A stretch of DNA of 64,000 bases from Bradyrhizobium cosmicum (GCF_007290395.2 NZ_CP041656.2:3038001-3102000); one strand, 5' to 3'. Positions 21,074-30,271 are shown, counted from the first letter of the stretch. Program-made: numbers and translations. Notes: generated from the sequence alone by a model not told the origin.

Positions 21074-22290
21074 GCCGCCGCATCAAGAGAATGAACCCGA
21101 AACCTCGCGAGCGCGACGAGCGCAAGGAGGCACGTCCGTTCAAGGCGCGCGGTGCGTCAAAGGTCAGCCCGCGTCCGGGCGGCAAGCCGGGGGCGAAGCC
21201 GCCGCCGCGCTTTGCGGGTGAGCGCGCCGAGCGGCGTCCGCCCAAAGTGGCCGCGCCGGAAACGCCGGTGCCGGCAAAGCCCGTCGAGGCCCTGCTGCCG
21301 ACCAAGGTGCAGACGGTCAAGGTGACGGCGGACGAGAACAACATGCGGGTCGATCGCTTCCTTGAAGCGCGCTTTCCGGGCCTATCGTTCTCCCACATCC
21401 AGCGCGTCGTCCGTAAGGGCGAACTGCGCGTTGACGGCAAGCGCGTCGACAGCAAGGACCGGCTGGAGGAAGGGCAGAGCGTCCGCATTCCACCGCTGAA
21501 GCTCGACACGCCGAAGGCCGTCAGCGAGCTCTCGGAAGGCGCGCAGAAGACGCTCAAGGCGCTGAAGGAGATGACCATCTACGAGGACGACGACGTTCTC
21601 GTGCTGAACAAGCCTGCCGGCCTTGCCGTGCAAGGCGGCTCGGGCATGACGCGGCACATCGACCAGATGCTGGAGGTGATGCGCGATTCCAAGGGCCAGA
21701 AGCCGCGTCTCGTGCACCGCATCGACAGGGAGACCTCGGGCTGCCTGCTGATCGCCAAGACGCGCTTCGCCGCCTCGTATCTGACCGGCGAGTTCCGCTC
21801 GCGCTCGGCGCGGAAAACCTACTGGGCGCTGGTGCCGGGCCTGCCGAAGCCGAAGCAGGGCCGCATCTCGACCTTCCTCGCCAAGGAAGAGAGCGAGGAC
21901 GACACCATCATGCGCATCGCCCAGCATGGCGACGAGGGCGCAAGCCACGCGGTGACCTATTACGCGGTGGTCGAGACCGCCGGCAACAAGCTGACCTGGG
22001 TGTCGCTGAAGCCGGTGACGGGCCGCACCCATCAGCTTCGCGCACACATGGCGCATATCGGCCACCCCATCGTCGGCGATCCCAAATATTTCAACATCGA
22101 GAACTGGCAGCTGCCGGGCGGCCTGCAGAACCGGCTGCATCTGCTCGCGCGCCGCATCGTCATTCCGCATCCCCGCGGCGGCGTGATCGACGCCACCGCA
22201 CCGCTGCCGCCGCACATGCAGCAGTCCTGGAATTTGCTCGGGCTGGATGCGAGCCGGTTCGATCCGATCGAGAACGCACCGGAAGAGTAG
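21070..22290 (+). CDS. RluA-family 23S rRNA pseudouridine synthase
   Basis: 406 residues. Residues 1-80 are a basic, Pro/Arg-rich, probably disordered extension. An S4 RNA-binding domain spans about 92-140 (NMRVDRFLEARFPGL). The catalytic domain has HRIDRETSGCLL with catalytic Asp219. Overall most like RluC, which modifies 23S positions 955, 2504 and 2580 in E. coli, but the exact target is not readable from sequence. ATG overlaps the higA stop. Confidence 0.92.
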   Translation: MSRRIKRMNPKPRERDERKEARPFKARGASKVSPRPGGKPGAKPPPRFAGERAERRPPKVAAPETPVPAKPVEALLPTKVQTVKVTADENNMRVDRFLEARFPGLSFSHIQRVVRKGELRVDGKRVDSKDRLEEGQSVRIPPLKLDTPKAVSELSEGAQKTLKALKEMTIYEDDDVLVLNKPAGLAVQGGSGMTRHIDQMLEVMRDSKGQKPRLVHRIDRETSGCLLIAKTRFAASYLTGEFRSRSARKTYWALVPGLPKPKQGRISTFLAKEESEDDTIMRIAQHGDEGASHAVTYYAVVETAGNKLTWVSLKPVTGRTHQLRAHMAHIGHPIVGDPKYFNIENWQLPGGLQNRLHLLARRIVIPHPRGGVIDATAPLPPHMQQSWNLLGLDASRFDPIENAPEE

Positions 22291-22300
22291 GGGGTCCCTC

Positions 22301-22378
22301 GTCATTGCGAGCGCAGCGAAGCAATCCAGAACCTCTCCGCGGATGCACTCTGGATTGCTTCGCTGCGCTCGCAATGAC
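22301..22378. repeat. REP-like palindrome, family A copy 1
   Basis: Perfect 30-bp inverted repeat: arm 22301-22330 begins GTCATTGCGAGCGCAGCGAA and is exactly complementary to 22349-22378, with an 18-base centre. It lies just after the pseudouridine synthase gene and could act as a transcript-end hairpin. Same family as 27280, 36800, 39758 and 45515. Confidence 0.9.
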
Positions 22379-22405
22379 GGTGGGAGGACGGCGGTGCCCG
22401 GACCC

Positions 22406-22852
22406 TCAATTCCGGAACTGCTCCAGAAACATCCGCAAGGAGTCGTGCGGGCTTTCGACATCCGTGATCAGCCAGCCCTCGGGCCCGTTGACCAGGATGA
22501 AGTTCAACGTCACCCGCCGCCCGCGATTGTCGAAATTCGCCGCGACATAGGTCTTGTCGTATTGCCTGCGAACGACCGCGATCGTCACAGGACCGAGTTT
22601 CCAGGTCGGGCTCTGCACCAGGAAATCATAGGGCTCGGTCCGCGGCGCGGACCACGCCTTGCGCAAGGAGGGGTCGAAGAACTGCCGGGCGGTGGCGCCG
22701 TCCGGCGGCAGGCCCTTGGACAGCTCCGGCGCGCCCTGGCCGTAATAGGCATAGACGTTGCGGACCAGCGATTCCGGGCTGCGAAAGCCGGCCTCCGCCG
22801 CGGCCAGCCAAAGCCCGGCGAACAGGGCCACAATGCCCGCAAGTTCCCTCAT
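22406..22852 (-). CDS. DUF3828-like exported protein
   Basis: 148 residues, beginning with a signal peptide (MRELAGIVALFAGLWLAAAE). The body (RQFFDPSLRKAW, then TIAVVRRQYDKTYVAANFDN, then WLITDVESPHDSLRMFL) matches the DUF3828 / SnoaL-like layout as I recognise it. Function unknown. ATG 22852 puts the signal at the N-terminus. The longer frame opens with TTG at 22879. Confidence 0.7.
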   Translation of the reverse strand: MRELAGIVALFAGLWLAAAEAGFRSPESLVRNVYAYYGQGAPELSKGLPPDGATARQFFDPSLRKAWSAPRTEPYDFLVQSPTWKLGPVTIAVVRRQYDKTYVAANFDNRGRRVTLNFILVNGPEGWLITDVESPHDSLRMFLEQFRN

Positions 22853-22944
22853 GCCCGCCGCTCGCTTTATCGGCCGCAAGGTTTGGCTTAAAATGGTCTT
22901 GTCTTAAAAGCCTAGCATCCACCGGCGGAGAGCGAAAACTCAAG

Positions 22945-23739
22945 ATGCGCGAATTGTTCGATGAAGCTGCGGTGCAATCCGCTCGCGATCCCCGGGAATC
23001 GGTCCGCCAGTCTGGGCGTACGCCACAGCGCAAGCGCTTCTACAAGGAGGCCGGCGCCACTGAATCCGAGGGCGGCTTCGCCATCACGCTCGACGGCAAG
23101 CCGATCCGTACGCCGTCCGGCCGCCAGGTGGTGATCCCCTCGCGGGCGCTGGCAGATGCGGTCGCTGCCGAATGGGCGGCGCAGGGCGAGACGATCGATC
23201 CCGTGACCATGCCGCTGACGCGGATCGCCAACAGCGTGGTGGAGGGCGTCATCGACCGTGTCGAGCTCGTCACCGACGACCTCGCCAAATACTTCGAGTC
23301 CGACCTGCTATTCTATCGGGCAGGCCACCCCGAGGCGCTGGTGGCCCGCGAGGCCGCGCACTGGGACCCCCTGCTGTTCTGGGCGGCGGAAACGCTGGGC
23401 GCGCATTTCATCCTGTCCGAGGGCATCATGCATGTGAAGCAGCCGGACGAGGCCATCGAGGCGGCGCGCGGCGCGCTGCCTGGGGATGCCTGGTCGATTG
23501 CCGCGCTCCATGTGGTGACGACCCTGACCGGTTCGGCGCTGCTCGCGCTCGCCCTGGCCCATGGCGTGCGTGATGCAGGCCAGGTCTGGGCCGCCGCCCA
23601 TGTCGACGAGGACTGGAACGTCGAGAAATGGGGCGCGGACGAAGAGGCGGCCAGCCGCCGGGCCGCCCGCCTGCGGGATTTCGAGGCCGCCGTGGCGGTC
23701 TTGGCCGCCGCAAAGCCCGCTGCGGCGAAAGGTCCTTAA
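22945..23739 (+). CDS. ATP12-family F1-ATPase assembly chaperone
   Basis: 264 residues of the ATP12 family, which in mitochondria and alphaproteobacteria binds the F1 alpha subunit before assembly. Recognised by GFAITLDGKPIRTPSGRQVV, LTRIANSVVEGVIDR and YFESDLLFYRAGHPEALVAR. A trailing Ala-rich stretch ends the protein. It is often near rluC-type genes in this order, which supports the call. Confidence 0.92.
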   Translation: MRELFDEAAVQSARDPRESVRQSGRTPQRKRFYKEAGATESEGGFAITLDGKPIRTPSGRQVVIPSRALADAVAAEWAAQGETIDPVTMPLTRIANSVVEGVIDRVELVTDDLAKYFESDLLFYRAGHPEALVAREAAHWDPLLFWAAETLGAHFILSEGIMHVKQPDEAIEAARGALPGDAWSIAALHVVTTLTGSALLALALAHGVRDAGQVWAAAHVDEDWNVEKWGADEEAASRRAARLRDFEAAVAVLAAAKPAAAKGP

Positions 23740-23798
23740 CGAGAGGTTTACGACGGCGGCCTTAGGGTGGGGACTAGCGTTCTCCGGGCCGCCTTCAG

Positions 23799-25367
23799 AT
23801 GCCGACGCCGATAAGCTCGATTCTTCCCGTCAGTGCTGCCAGCCCCGTGGCTGATGCGGCAACGCCCGATCTCGTGCTTCAGGCAGGCAGTGTCGTCGAC
23901 GCCAGGGTCGTCAGTGTGATGGCTGACAATCTGGTGCGGATCGCGATCGCCAATCTGTCGATGGACGTGATGTCGGAGGTGTCGCTGGCACCGGGGCAAA
24001 ATCTCCAGCTCGCGGTCTCGCAAAACGACGGCACCATCCGGCTCGCTGTGATGAGTGGCGCAGGCGAGGCGACGGCGGATCAGATCACGCTGACGCTGCG
24101 CGCGGCCGCGCTGGTGGAGAGCCCGCCGCTCGCGCCGGCCGCTGGCGCCGCACACAATACTCTGACGCCTTTGGAGCAGGCCGCTGTGACCACGGCCTCG
24201 GCCGAGGCGGTCACGAAGCAGGGCAGTCAGGCGCCGCTGTTTGCCAATCTGGCCTCCGTCGTCACCGGCCGCGATCTGCCGGCGGGGTTGAAGCAGGCGG
24301 TGCTGGACGTGCTGGCGCAGCAGACGCCGCTCAACACCGCCCTCGACGGCGGCGATATCGAATCCGCCTTCCAGAAATCCGGCTTGTTGCTCGAGGCCTC
24401 GCTGGCCGCGGGCGCGACGCCGTCCTCCGGTGCGATGCCGGACCTGAAGGCCGCGCTGCTGGTGTTGCGCCAGACGCTGGCCACACTCGACACCACCGCG
24501 CCACAGGGCGCAGCACGTCCCGCAAGTGCCACAGGGGCATCGCAGGCCGCCGCGGCGGCAGGAGGCGAGGCGACCGCCGAAGCGTCCCAGATACCGCGCA
24601 ACGCCAACCCGGCTGCCGCCGTGCTCGCCGACATCGCCGGTAGTGCTCCGCAGGCAATGACCCGCACGATGAGCGCCGGCCTTGCGGCGGCTCTTCTGCA
24701 GGAAGTCGCTCAAAATCTGTCGCGCATGACGGGCAACGTCCCCGGCTCGAACAAAGCCGTACCCGACGGCCATACTTTCGAGGCCGCCGCGCACACGACG
24801 CCACCGCCATTCCGTGGGGCGCTGCCGGCGCCGCAGGCGGTTGCTTCGCCCTCGCTCGCGCCCGATACGCCGCTCTCCGCCACGGTGCACCGGCTGCTCG
24901 ACGATACCGAGGCCGCCATTGCACGGCAGACCCTGTTGCAAGTCGCCTCGCTGCCCGATCGCACCGATGCCAGCGGTCACCGCACCTACCCGGCCGCGCC
25001 GCAGTGGAATTTCGAGATTCCGTTCGCGACGCCGCAGGGCACTGCGATGGCGCAGTTCGAGATCTCGCGTGACGGCGGCAACGAGTCTGCCGATCCCGCC
25101 AAACGCGCCTGGCGCGCGCGCTTCACGCTCGATGTCGAGCCGGCCGGTCCCGTGCATGCGCTGATCACGCTCAATGGCGACAAGACCTTCGTGCGGATGT
25201 GGGCGGAGCGCGCCGCGACCGCGCAGCAGCTTCGCGCCGGCATTGGTGAGCTCAATCAGGCTCTGACGCGGGCCGAGCTCAAGCCCGGCGACATCCTGGT
25301 CCGCGACGGCACGCCGCCGCAGCCCGCACCGCCACGCGCCGGCCACTTCCTGGATCGCGCCACATGA
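23799..25367 (+). CDS. fliK: FliK-like flagellar hook-length control protein
   Basis: 522 residues. A long Ala/Pro/Thr-rich region covers about 130-370. The C-terminal FliK domain is seen as AMAQFEISRDGGN, then ARFTLDVEPAGPVHALITLN, then QLRAGIGELNQALTRAELKPGD. FliK measures hook length and switches the export gate by touching the FlhB C-terminal domain. The next gene encodes just such a FlhB C-terminal-like protein, with ATGA overlap. No other flagellar gene is in the window, so this pair stands apart from a flagellar cluster. Confidence 0.8.
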   Translation: MPTPISSILPVSAASPVADAATPDLVLQAGSVVDARVVSVMADNLVRIAIANLSMDVMSEVSLAPGQNLQLAVSQNDGTIRLAVMSGAGEATADQITLTLRAAALVESPPLAPAAGAAHNTLTPLEQAAVTTASAEAVTKQGSQAPLFANLASVVTGRDLPAGLKQAVLDVLAQQTPLNTALDGGDIESAFQKSGLLLEASLAAGATPSSGAMPDLKAALLVLRQTLATLDTTAPQGAARPASATGASQAAAAAGGEATAEASQIPRNANPAAAVLADIAGSAPQAMTRTMSAGLAAALLQEVAQNLSRMTGNVPGSNKAVPDGHTFEAAAHTTPPPFRGALPAPQAVASPSLAPDTPLSATVHRLLDDTEAAIARQTLLQVASLPDRTDASGHRTYPAAPQWNFEIPFATPQGTAMAQFEISRDGGNESADPAKRAWRARFTLDVEPAGPVHALITLNGDKTFVRMWAERAATAQQLRAGIGELNQALTRAELKPGDILVRDGTPPQPAPPRAGHFLDRAT

Positions 25368-25627
25368 GCGATCCGTCCAAGCTAGCCATCGCGCTGCATT
25401 ACGAGAAGGGCAGCAACGCGCCCATCGTCGTCGCCAAGGGCAAGGGCACGATCGGCGAAAAGATCGTCGAGATCGCAAAGGCCAACGACATCCCGATCGA
25501 GGAGAACGAGATCCTGGCCGGCGCGCTGTCCAAGGTCGAGCTCGGCGAAGAGATTCCGCCCGACCTCTACAAGGCCGTCGCCGAAGTGCTGGTGTTCGTG
25601 CTGCGGCTGTCGGGGCGGGGGCGGTAG
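25364..25627 (+). CDS. Stand-alone FlhB C-terminal-domain-like protein (FlhX type)
   Basis: 87 residues resembling only the cytoplasmic domain of the export switch protein FlhB/EscU: LAIALHYEKGSNAPIVVAKG, then IGEKIVEIAKANDIPIEEN, then LYKAVAEVLVFVLRL. The autocleavage motif NPTH is not present where expected, so it probably does not self-cleave. ATG 25364 overlaps the fliK stop. It may substitute for, or compete with, the FlhB switch. Confidence 0.85.
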   Translation: MSDPSKLAIALHYEKGSNAPIVVAKGKGTIGEKIVEIAKANDIPIEENEILAGALSKVELGEEIPPDLYKAVAEVLVFVLRLSGRGR

Positions 25628-25692
25628 TTGTCATCGTTTGACCATGTACCGGCTGCATGGTCGCGCGCATCCTCACTTAACGGATCTTACCC

Positions 25693-26511
25693 GTGCTGAC
25701 TCGCCGTTCCACCCTCGGCCTTCTCGCCGCCGCTTCGATCCTGCCGCAGCGCTCGCTCGCCCACGTCGCGCCGCCGCGCAACGAGATCCGCGACAGCCTG
25801 GCAAAGCGATTCACCGATCTCGGTACATCTGGCACCTTCGTCGGCTACAAGGTCGAGGACTATCTGATCGTCGCCAGCGACAAGGAGCGCTCGGGTGAGG
25901 GCAAGCTGCCGGCCTCGACCTTCAAGATCCCGAACTCGCTGATCGCGCTGGAGACCGGCGTCGTCGCCGATCCTGACAAGGACGTGTTTCCGTGGGACGG
26001 CGTGAAGCGTCCGATCGAGGCCTGGAACAAGGATCACACGCTGCGCAGTGCCATCGCGGTGAGCGCGGTGCCGGTCTATCAGGAAATCGCGCGCCGCATC
26101 GGCCAGGAGCGCATGCAGAAATATGTCGACCTGTTCGACTACGGCAACCGCGACATCGGCGGCGGCATCGACCAGTTCTGGCTCACCGGGAATTTGCGCA
26201 TCGATCCGATCGAGCAGATCGATTTCGTCGACCGGTTGCGCCGCCGCGCGCTGCCGATTTCCAAGCGCAGCCAGGATCTGGTCGCCGACATCCTGCCGGT
26301 GACCAAGGTCGGCGAGAGTGTCATCCGCGCCAAGTCGGGCCTGCTCGGCGCCGAGCGCGGCGAGCCGTCGCTCGGCTGGATGGTTGGCTGGGCCGAGAAG
26401 GGCGAGGCGCACACGGTGTTCGCGCTCAATATGGATTGCACCGAGCCGCGCCTCGTCGGCGAGCGCATGCCGCTGACGCAAGCCTGCCTTGCCGCGATCG
26501 GCGCGATCTGA
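25693..26511 (+). CDS. Class D beta-lactamase
   Basis: 272 residues with all core motifs of OXA-type enzymes: STFK (Ser75 nucleophile, Lys78 to be carboxylated), SAV (124-126), YGN (150-152), a Trp at 163 in FWL, and KSG (214-216). An N-terminal signal with twin Arg (LTRRSTLGLLAAASIL) suggests export, perhaps by Tat. Start is GTG 25693. No LysR or transposon is adjacent, so it looks like a resident chromosomal gene. Spectrum cannot be predicted. Confidence 0.9.
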   Translation: MLTRRSTLGLLAAASILPQRSLAHVAPPRNEIRDSLAKRFTDLGTSGTFVGYKVEDYLIVASDKERSGEGKLPASTFKIPNSLIALETGVVADPDKDVFPWDGVKRPIEAWNKDHTLRSAIAVSAVPVYQEIARRIGQERMQKYVDLFDYGNRDIGGGIDQFWLTGNLRIDPIEQIDFVDRLRRRALPISKRSQDLVADILPVTKVGESVIRAKSGLLGAERGEPSLGWMVGWAEKGEAHTVFALNMDCTEPRLVGERMPLTQACLAAIGAI

Positions 26512-26589
26512 CGTCGCCGCGCTGGCGGACACGATGCCGCTCGACTAGCATCCTTCAGACCAAGCAAGAAGAAGGTCGGGAGGACATCA

Positions 26590-27246
26590 ATGAACTCAAC
26601 GCCAATCTGGCTGTCGTCGCTCACGTTGGCCGCCGCGGGCGGCTGGCTCGCCGCCACGATGTTTGCAGCGCCCGCCACCAGCAAGGAGCCGCGCTTTCCG
26701 CAGCTCACCATGGATCAGCTCGACGCCAGGCAGAAACCGCTCGGCGAGCAGATCATGAAGGTGTCGAGCGTGGGCATCGGCGGGCCCTACAATCCGATGA
26801 TCCGCAGCCCCGTGCTCGGCCAGCGCCTGTTCGACCTGTTCTACTATCTGCGCTGGGAAACCTCGGTCCCGACCAAGCTCAACGAGTTCGCGATCCTCAT
26901 CATCGGCCGGCAGTGGCGCTCGCAGGTGGAGTGGTTCGCGCACGCGCCGCTGGCTGCGAAAGCGGGGCTGTCGGCGGACATCATCGCGGAGCTCAAGACC
27001 AACAAGCGTCCGTCGAAAATGGCCGAGGACGAGGCGGTGGTCTACGATTTCGTCACCGAGCTCACCACGACGAGGAAGGTCAGCGATGAGACCTATGCGC
27101 GGGCGAAAAAGGTCTTCAACGACCAGCAGATTGTCGACCTCACCGCGGTCGCCGGCAATTACGTGATGGTCGCGATGCTGCTGGCGATGGCCGAAGAGAC
27201 GGTGCCGCCGGACAAGCAGGAGCCGTTCAAGCCCGGTGAGCCGTAG
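26590..27246 (+). CDS. Carboxymuconolactone decarboxylase-family protein, exported or membrane-anchored
   Basis: 218 residues. An N-terminal hydrophobic segment (WLSSLTLAAAGGWLAATMFA) precedes a helical domain of the CMD/AhpD-like fold (ETSVPTKLNEFAILIIGRQW, EWFAHAPLAAKAGLS). The CxxC of AhpD peroxidases is missing. In this subgroup the activity is unknown. It follows the beta-lactamase by 78 bases with GGGAGG upstream. Confidence 0.82.
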   Translation: MNSTPIWLSSLTLAAAGGWLAATMFAAPATSKEPRFPQLTMDQLDARQKPLGEQIMKVSSVGIGGPYNPMIRSPVLGQRLFDLFYYLRWETSVPTKLNEFAILIIGRQWRSQVEWFAHAPLAAKAGLSADIIAELKTNKRPSKMAEDEAVVYDFVTELTTTRKVSDETYARAKKVFNDQQIVDLTAVAGNYVMVAMLLAMAEETVPPDKQEPFKPGEP

Positions 27247-27279
27247 CACTCACGCTCGAGAGCGCGCTTCTCTCCACAT

Positions 27280-27393
27280 GTCATTGCGAGGAGCCCGCGA
27301 CAAAAATGCGTAGCAATTTTGCGCTGGTGCGACGAAGCAATCCAGACCGAAGCTGCAGAAAGATTCTGGATTGCTTCGCTACTTCGCAACGAC
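27280..27393. repeat. REP-like palindrome, family A, composite copy
   Basis: Outer arms match family A (GTCATTGCGAG at 27280; TCTGGATTGCTTCGCTACTT from 27365 to GAC at 27393). The left arm is interrupted by extra sequence holding its own inverted repeat (AAAATGCG TAG CAATTTTGCGC around 27304-27325). It appears to be an element with an internal variant or insertion. Confidence 0.75.
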
Positions 27394-27416
27394 GGAGGAT
27401 GTGGCGCCTGAATGCC

Positions 27417-28040
27417 TCACGCCTTGTCGGCAGTCTTCTTCACCGTCAGCGCCTCGTCGATCGCAAAGCCGCCGATCTCGCTCATGGCCTGCGAGATCAC
27501 GTCGCCCTTGCGGGCGAACCCTTCGGAGAGGAAGTCAAACTGGGTGCGCGCCAGCCGCAGCACCTCGATCGGCACGGAGACCACGGTCTCGTTGAAGCTG
27601 TCGACGGAGGCGCGCAAGCCGTCGAGCTCGGTGGTGAGCTTGCCGATATGGCTCTCCGCATGCTGCATCAGGCCGAGCAGCTTGTCGCGCTCGGCATCGA
27701 ATGCGGCGCGCTCGGTGGCGGCCGCCGCCGTCACGTCCGCCAGTTGCGCCCGCAGCGCCTCGATCTGGCTGACCATGGCGTCGGACGCGAGCTCGGCGGC
27801 CTTGCGCAGCTCGGTGCTGCGCGTATTCTCTTCCTGCTGCTGGTGATAGAGCCGTTCGGCCGTCATCGCCCGCTGCGCGAGCGACTCGATCAGCGATGCG
27901 GCGCGCAGCAGCATCGCGCCGTTCCGGCCCGACACCATGCTGGCCATTCGGCGCAGGAAGTCGGTGGTTTCGGACGATGAGTTCGGCGGCAGGGGGACGA
28001 CCGTCGCGGACATGAGGTGATGCTTGAGCCAAAGCGTCAT
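27417..28040 (-). CDS. Coiled-coil protein of unknown function
   Basis: 207 residues, mostly predicted alpha-helix with heptad-like Leu/Ala spacing (LRAQLADVTAAAATERAAFD, HIGKLTTELDGLRASVDSFN). No catalytic motif. A second in-frame ATG at 28013 (MSATVVPL) is possible. I have seen similar proteins in bradyrhizobia, but no function is known to me. Confidence 0.7.
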   Translation of the reverse strand: MTLWLKHHLMSATVVPLPPNSSSETTDFLRRMASMVSGRNGAMLLRAASLIESLAQRAMTAERLYHQQQEENTRSTELRKAAELASDAMVSQIEALRAQLADVTAAAATERAAFDAERDKLLGLMQHAESHIGKLTTELDGLRASVDSFNETVVSVPIEVLRLARTQFDFLSEGFARKGDVISQAMSEIGGFAIDEALTVKKTADKA

Positions 28041-28178
28041 GGATCACCGCCGTACCGACTGGGCTCACGCAACATTCGGCGCCTGATCGTAGACTCGGAG
28101 CAAGCCTGAATCGGCAGGCCGGGTCAACCTGGCGAGCCGCCAAATTTACAGGTGGCGTCCGCTGTCGGAGCCCGCAGG

Positions 28179-28583
28179 TCAGGCATCCTTCTGCCGCCCG
28201 ATCCGCCCCAGATGGGTGAAGCCGAACCCGGCCGAGTATTTCAGCCCATAGCCCAGCGCCCGGTCGAGGCCGATATGGGCGAGCCAGATCAAGGCGATGG
28301 ACAGGGTGAGGGGCGAGGCGAAGCCGAAGCCCAGCGTCAGCAGCGTCACCGGGGCCATGTAGCTGTGGGCGGCGTTGTAGACCATCGCGCCGAATTTGGC
28401 GTCGGAGAGGTATGCCAGGAAGCTCAGATCGGGCACCAAGAAGAGCAGGGCGAACACCAGCCACGACCCGTCCCAGGCCGCATAGAGCATCACCATGCCC
28501 AAGAACAGGGTGAGGCCTTCCAGCCGGAGCATGATGTTGACGCCGCCCGTCACAGCGCCCGTCTTGGCCGTTCCTTGGTCCAT
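28179..28583 (-). CDS. DUF4260-family membrane protein
   Basis: 134 residues with about four hydrophobic segments and the DUF4260 signature PDLSFLAYLSDAKFGAMVYN, then LIWLAHIGLDRALGYGLKY. Small inner-membrane protein of unknown role. ATG 28583 follows GGGGAGACG. The ORF extends further upstream in frame but overlaps the divergent pccB gene and is not coding there. Confidence 0.85.
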   Translation of the reverse strand: MDQGTAKTGAVTGGVNIMLRLEGLTLFLGMVMLYAAWDGSWLVFALLFLVPDLSFLAYLSDAKFGAMVYNAAHSYMAPVTLLTLGFGFASPLTLSIALIWLAHIGLDRALGYGLKYSAGFGFTHLGRIGRQKDA

Positions 28584-28733
28584 CGTCGTCTCCCCGGGCA
28601 AAACTTTGTAATTCCTTGCGCTTTCCCGCTGCGGCAAGGCAGCCCTGCGGCGCCGAAAGCCGCTTCCCGGCCCGCAAAATGCCGTGTTAGAACCCCCGGC
28701 AATCGCATTTAGGCTAAGAACTGGCGGGAGCAA

Positions 28734-30266
28734 ATGAAGAATATCCTGGACGCCCTTGAAGATCGTCGTGCCGGCGCAAAGCTCGGCGGCGGGGAAAAGC
28801 GCATCGAGGCGCAGCACGCCCGTGGCAAGCTGACCGCGCGCGAGCGCATCGAGCTGCTGCTCGACAAGGGATCGTTCGAGGAGTTCGACATGTTCGTCGA
28901 GCACCGCTCCACCGAGTTCGGCATGGAGAAGAACAAGGTTCCCGGCGACGGCGTCGTCACCGGCTGGGGCACCGTCAACGGCCGCAAGACGTTTGTGTTC
29001 GCCAAGGATTTTACGGTGTTCGGCGGCTCGCTCTCCGAAACGCACGCGCTGAAGATTACAAAACTTCAGGACATGGCGATGAAGGCGCGGGCGCCCATCA
29101 TCGGCCTCTATGACGCGGGCGGCGCCCGCATCCAGGAAGGCGTCGCCGCGCTGGCCGGCTATTCCTACGTGTTTCGCCGCAACGTGCTTGCCTCGGGCGT
29201 GATCCCGCAAATCTCCGTCATCATGGGCCCCTGCGCCGGCGGCGACGTCTATTCGCCTGCCATGACCGACTTCATCTTCATGGTGAAGAACACCAGCTAC
29301 ATGTTCGTGACCGGCCCTGACGTGGTGAAGACCGTCACCAACGAGGTCGTCACCGCCGAAGAGCTCGGCGGCGCCTCCGTGCACGCCACGCGCTCCTCGA
29401 TCGCCGACGGCGCCTTCGAGAACGACGTCGAGACGCTCTTGCAGATGCGTCGCCTGATCGACTTCCTGCCGTCCAACAACACCGACGGCGTGCCGGAATG
29501 GCCGAGCTTCGACGACATCGGCCGCGTCGACATGTCGCTCGACACGCTGATCCCCGACAATCCGAACAAGCCCTACGACATGAAGGAACTGATCCTGAAG
29601 GTCGTGGACGAGGGCGACTTCTTCGAGATCGCCGACCTGTTTGCCAAGAACATCGTCACCGGCTTCGGCCGCATCGCCGGCCGTACCGTCGGCTTCGTCG
29701 CCAACCAGCCGATGGTGCTGGCCGGCGTGCTCGACAGCGATGCGTCACGCAAAGCCGCGCGCTTCGTTCGTTTCTGCGATGCCTTCAACATCCCGATCGT
29801 AACCTTTGTCGACGTGCCGGGCTTCCTGCCGGGCACCGCGCAGGAATATGGCGGCCTGATCAAGCACGGCGCCAAGCTCTTGTTCGCCTACTCGCAGTGC
29901 ACCGTGCCGCTGGTGACCATCATCACCCGCAAGGCCTATGGCGGCGCCTTCGACGTCATGGCCTCCAAGGAAATCGGCGCCGACATGAACTACGCCTGGC
30001 CGACCGCCCAGATCGCGGTGATGGGCGCCAAGGGCGCGGTCGAGATCATCTTCCGCAGCGACATCGGCGACCCCGACAAGATCGCAGCAAGAACCAAGGA
30101 ATACGAGGACCGCTTCCTGTCACCTTTCATCGCCGCCGAGCGCGGCTACATCGACGACGTCATCATGCCGCACTCGACCCGCAAGCGGATCGCACGGGCG
30201 CTGTCGATGCTGAAGGACAAGAAGGTGGAAACGCCGGCGAAGAAGCACGACAATTTGCCGTTGTGA
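28734..30266 (+). CDS. pccB: Acyl-CoA carboxylase carboxyltransferase (propionyl-CoA carboxylase beta)
   Basis: 510-residue biotin-dependent carboxyltransferase that moves CO2 from carboxybiotin to propionyl-CoA or a related acyl-CoA. Both crotonase-like lobes are present, with oxyanion-hole motifs GGARIQEG and YGGAFDVM, and the [20 protein letters not shown] substrate region. The biotin carboxylase partner is not adjacent; in many alphaproteobacteria pccA is encoded elsewhere nearby. Confidence 0.95.
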   Translation: MKNILDALEDRRAGAKLGGGEKRIEAQHARGKLTARERIELLLDKGSFEEFDMFVEHRSTEFGMEKNKVPGDGVVTGWGTVNGRKTFVFAKDFTVFGGSLSETHALKITKLQDMAMKARAPIIGLYDAGGARIQEGVAALAGYSYVFRRNVLASGVIPQISVIMGPCAGGDVYSPAMTDFIFMVKNTSYMFVTGPDVVKTVTNEVVTAEELGGASVHATRSSIADGAFENDVETLLQMRRLIDFLPSNNTDGVPEWPSFDDIGRVDMSLDTLIPDNPNKPYDMKELILKVVDEGDFFEIADLFAKNIVTGFGRIAGRTVGFVANQPMVLAGVLDSDASRKAARFVRFCDAFNIPIVTFVDVPGFLPGTAQEYGGLIKHGAKLLFAYSQCTVPLVTIITRKAYGGAFDVMASKEIGADMNYAWPTAQIAVMGAKGAVEIIFRSDIGDPDKIAARTKEYEDRFLSPFIAAERGYIDDVIMPHSTRKRIARALSMLKDKKVETPAKKHDNLPL

Positions 30267-30271
30267 GGGAC

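Noticed and set aside
23748..25676. 642-residue minus-strand ORF
   Set aside because: Shadow of the fliK-like gene; Arg/Gly-rich and without motifs.
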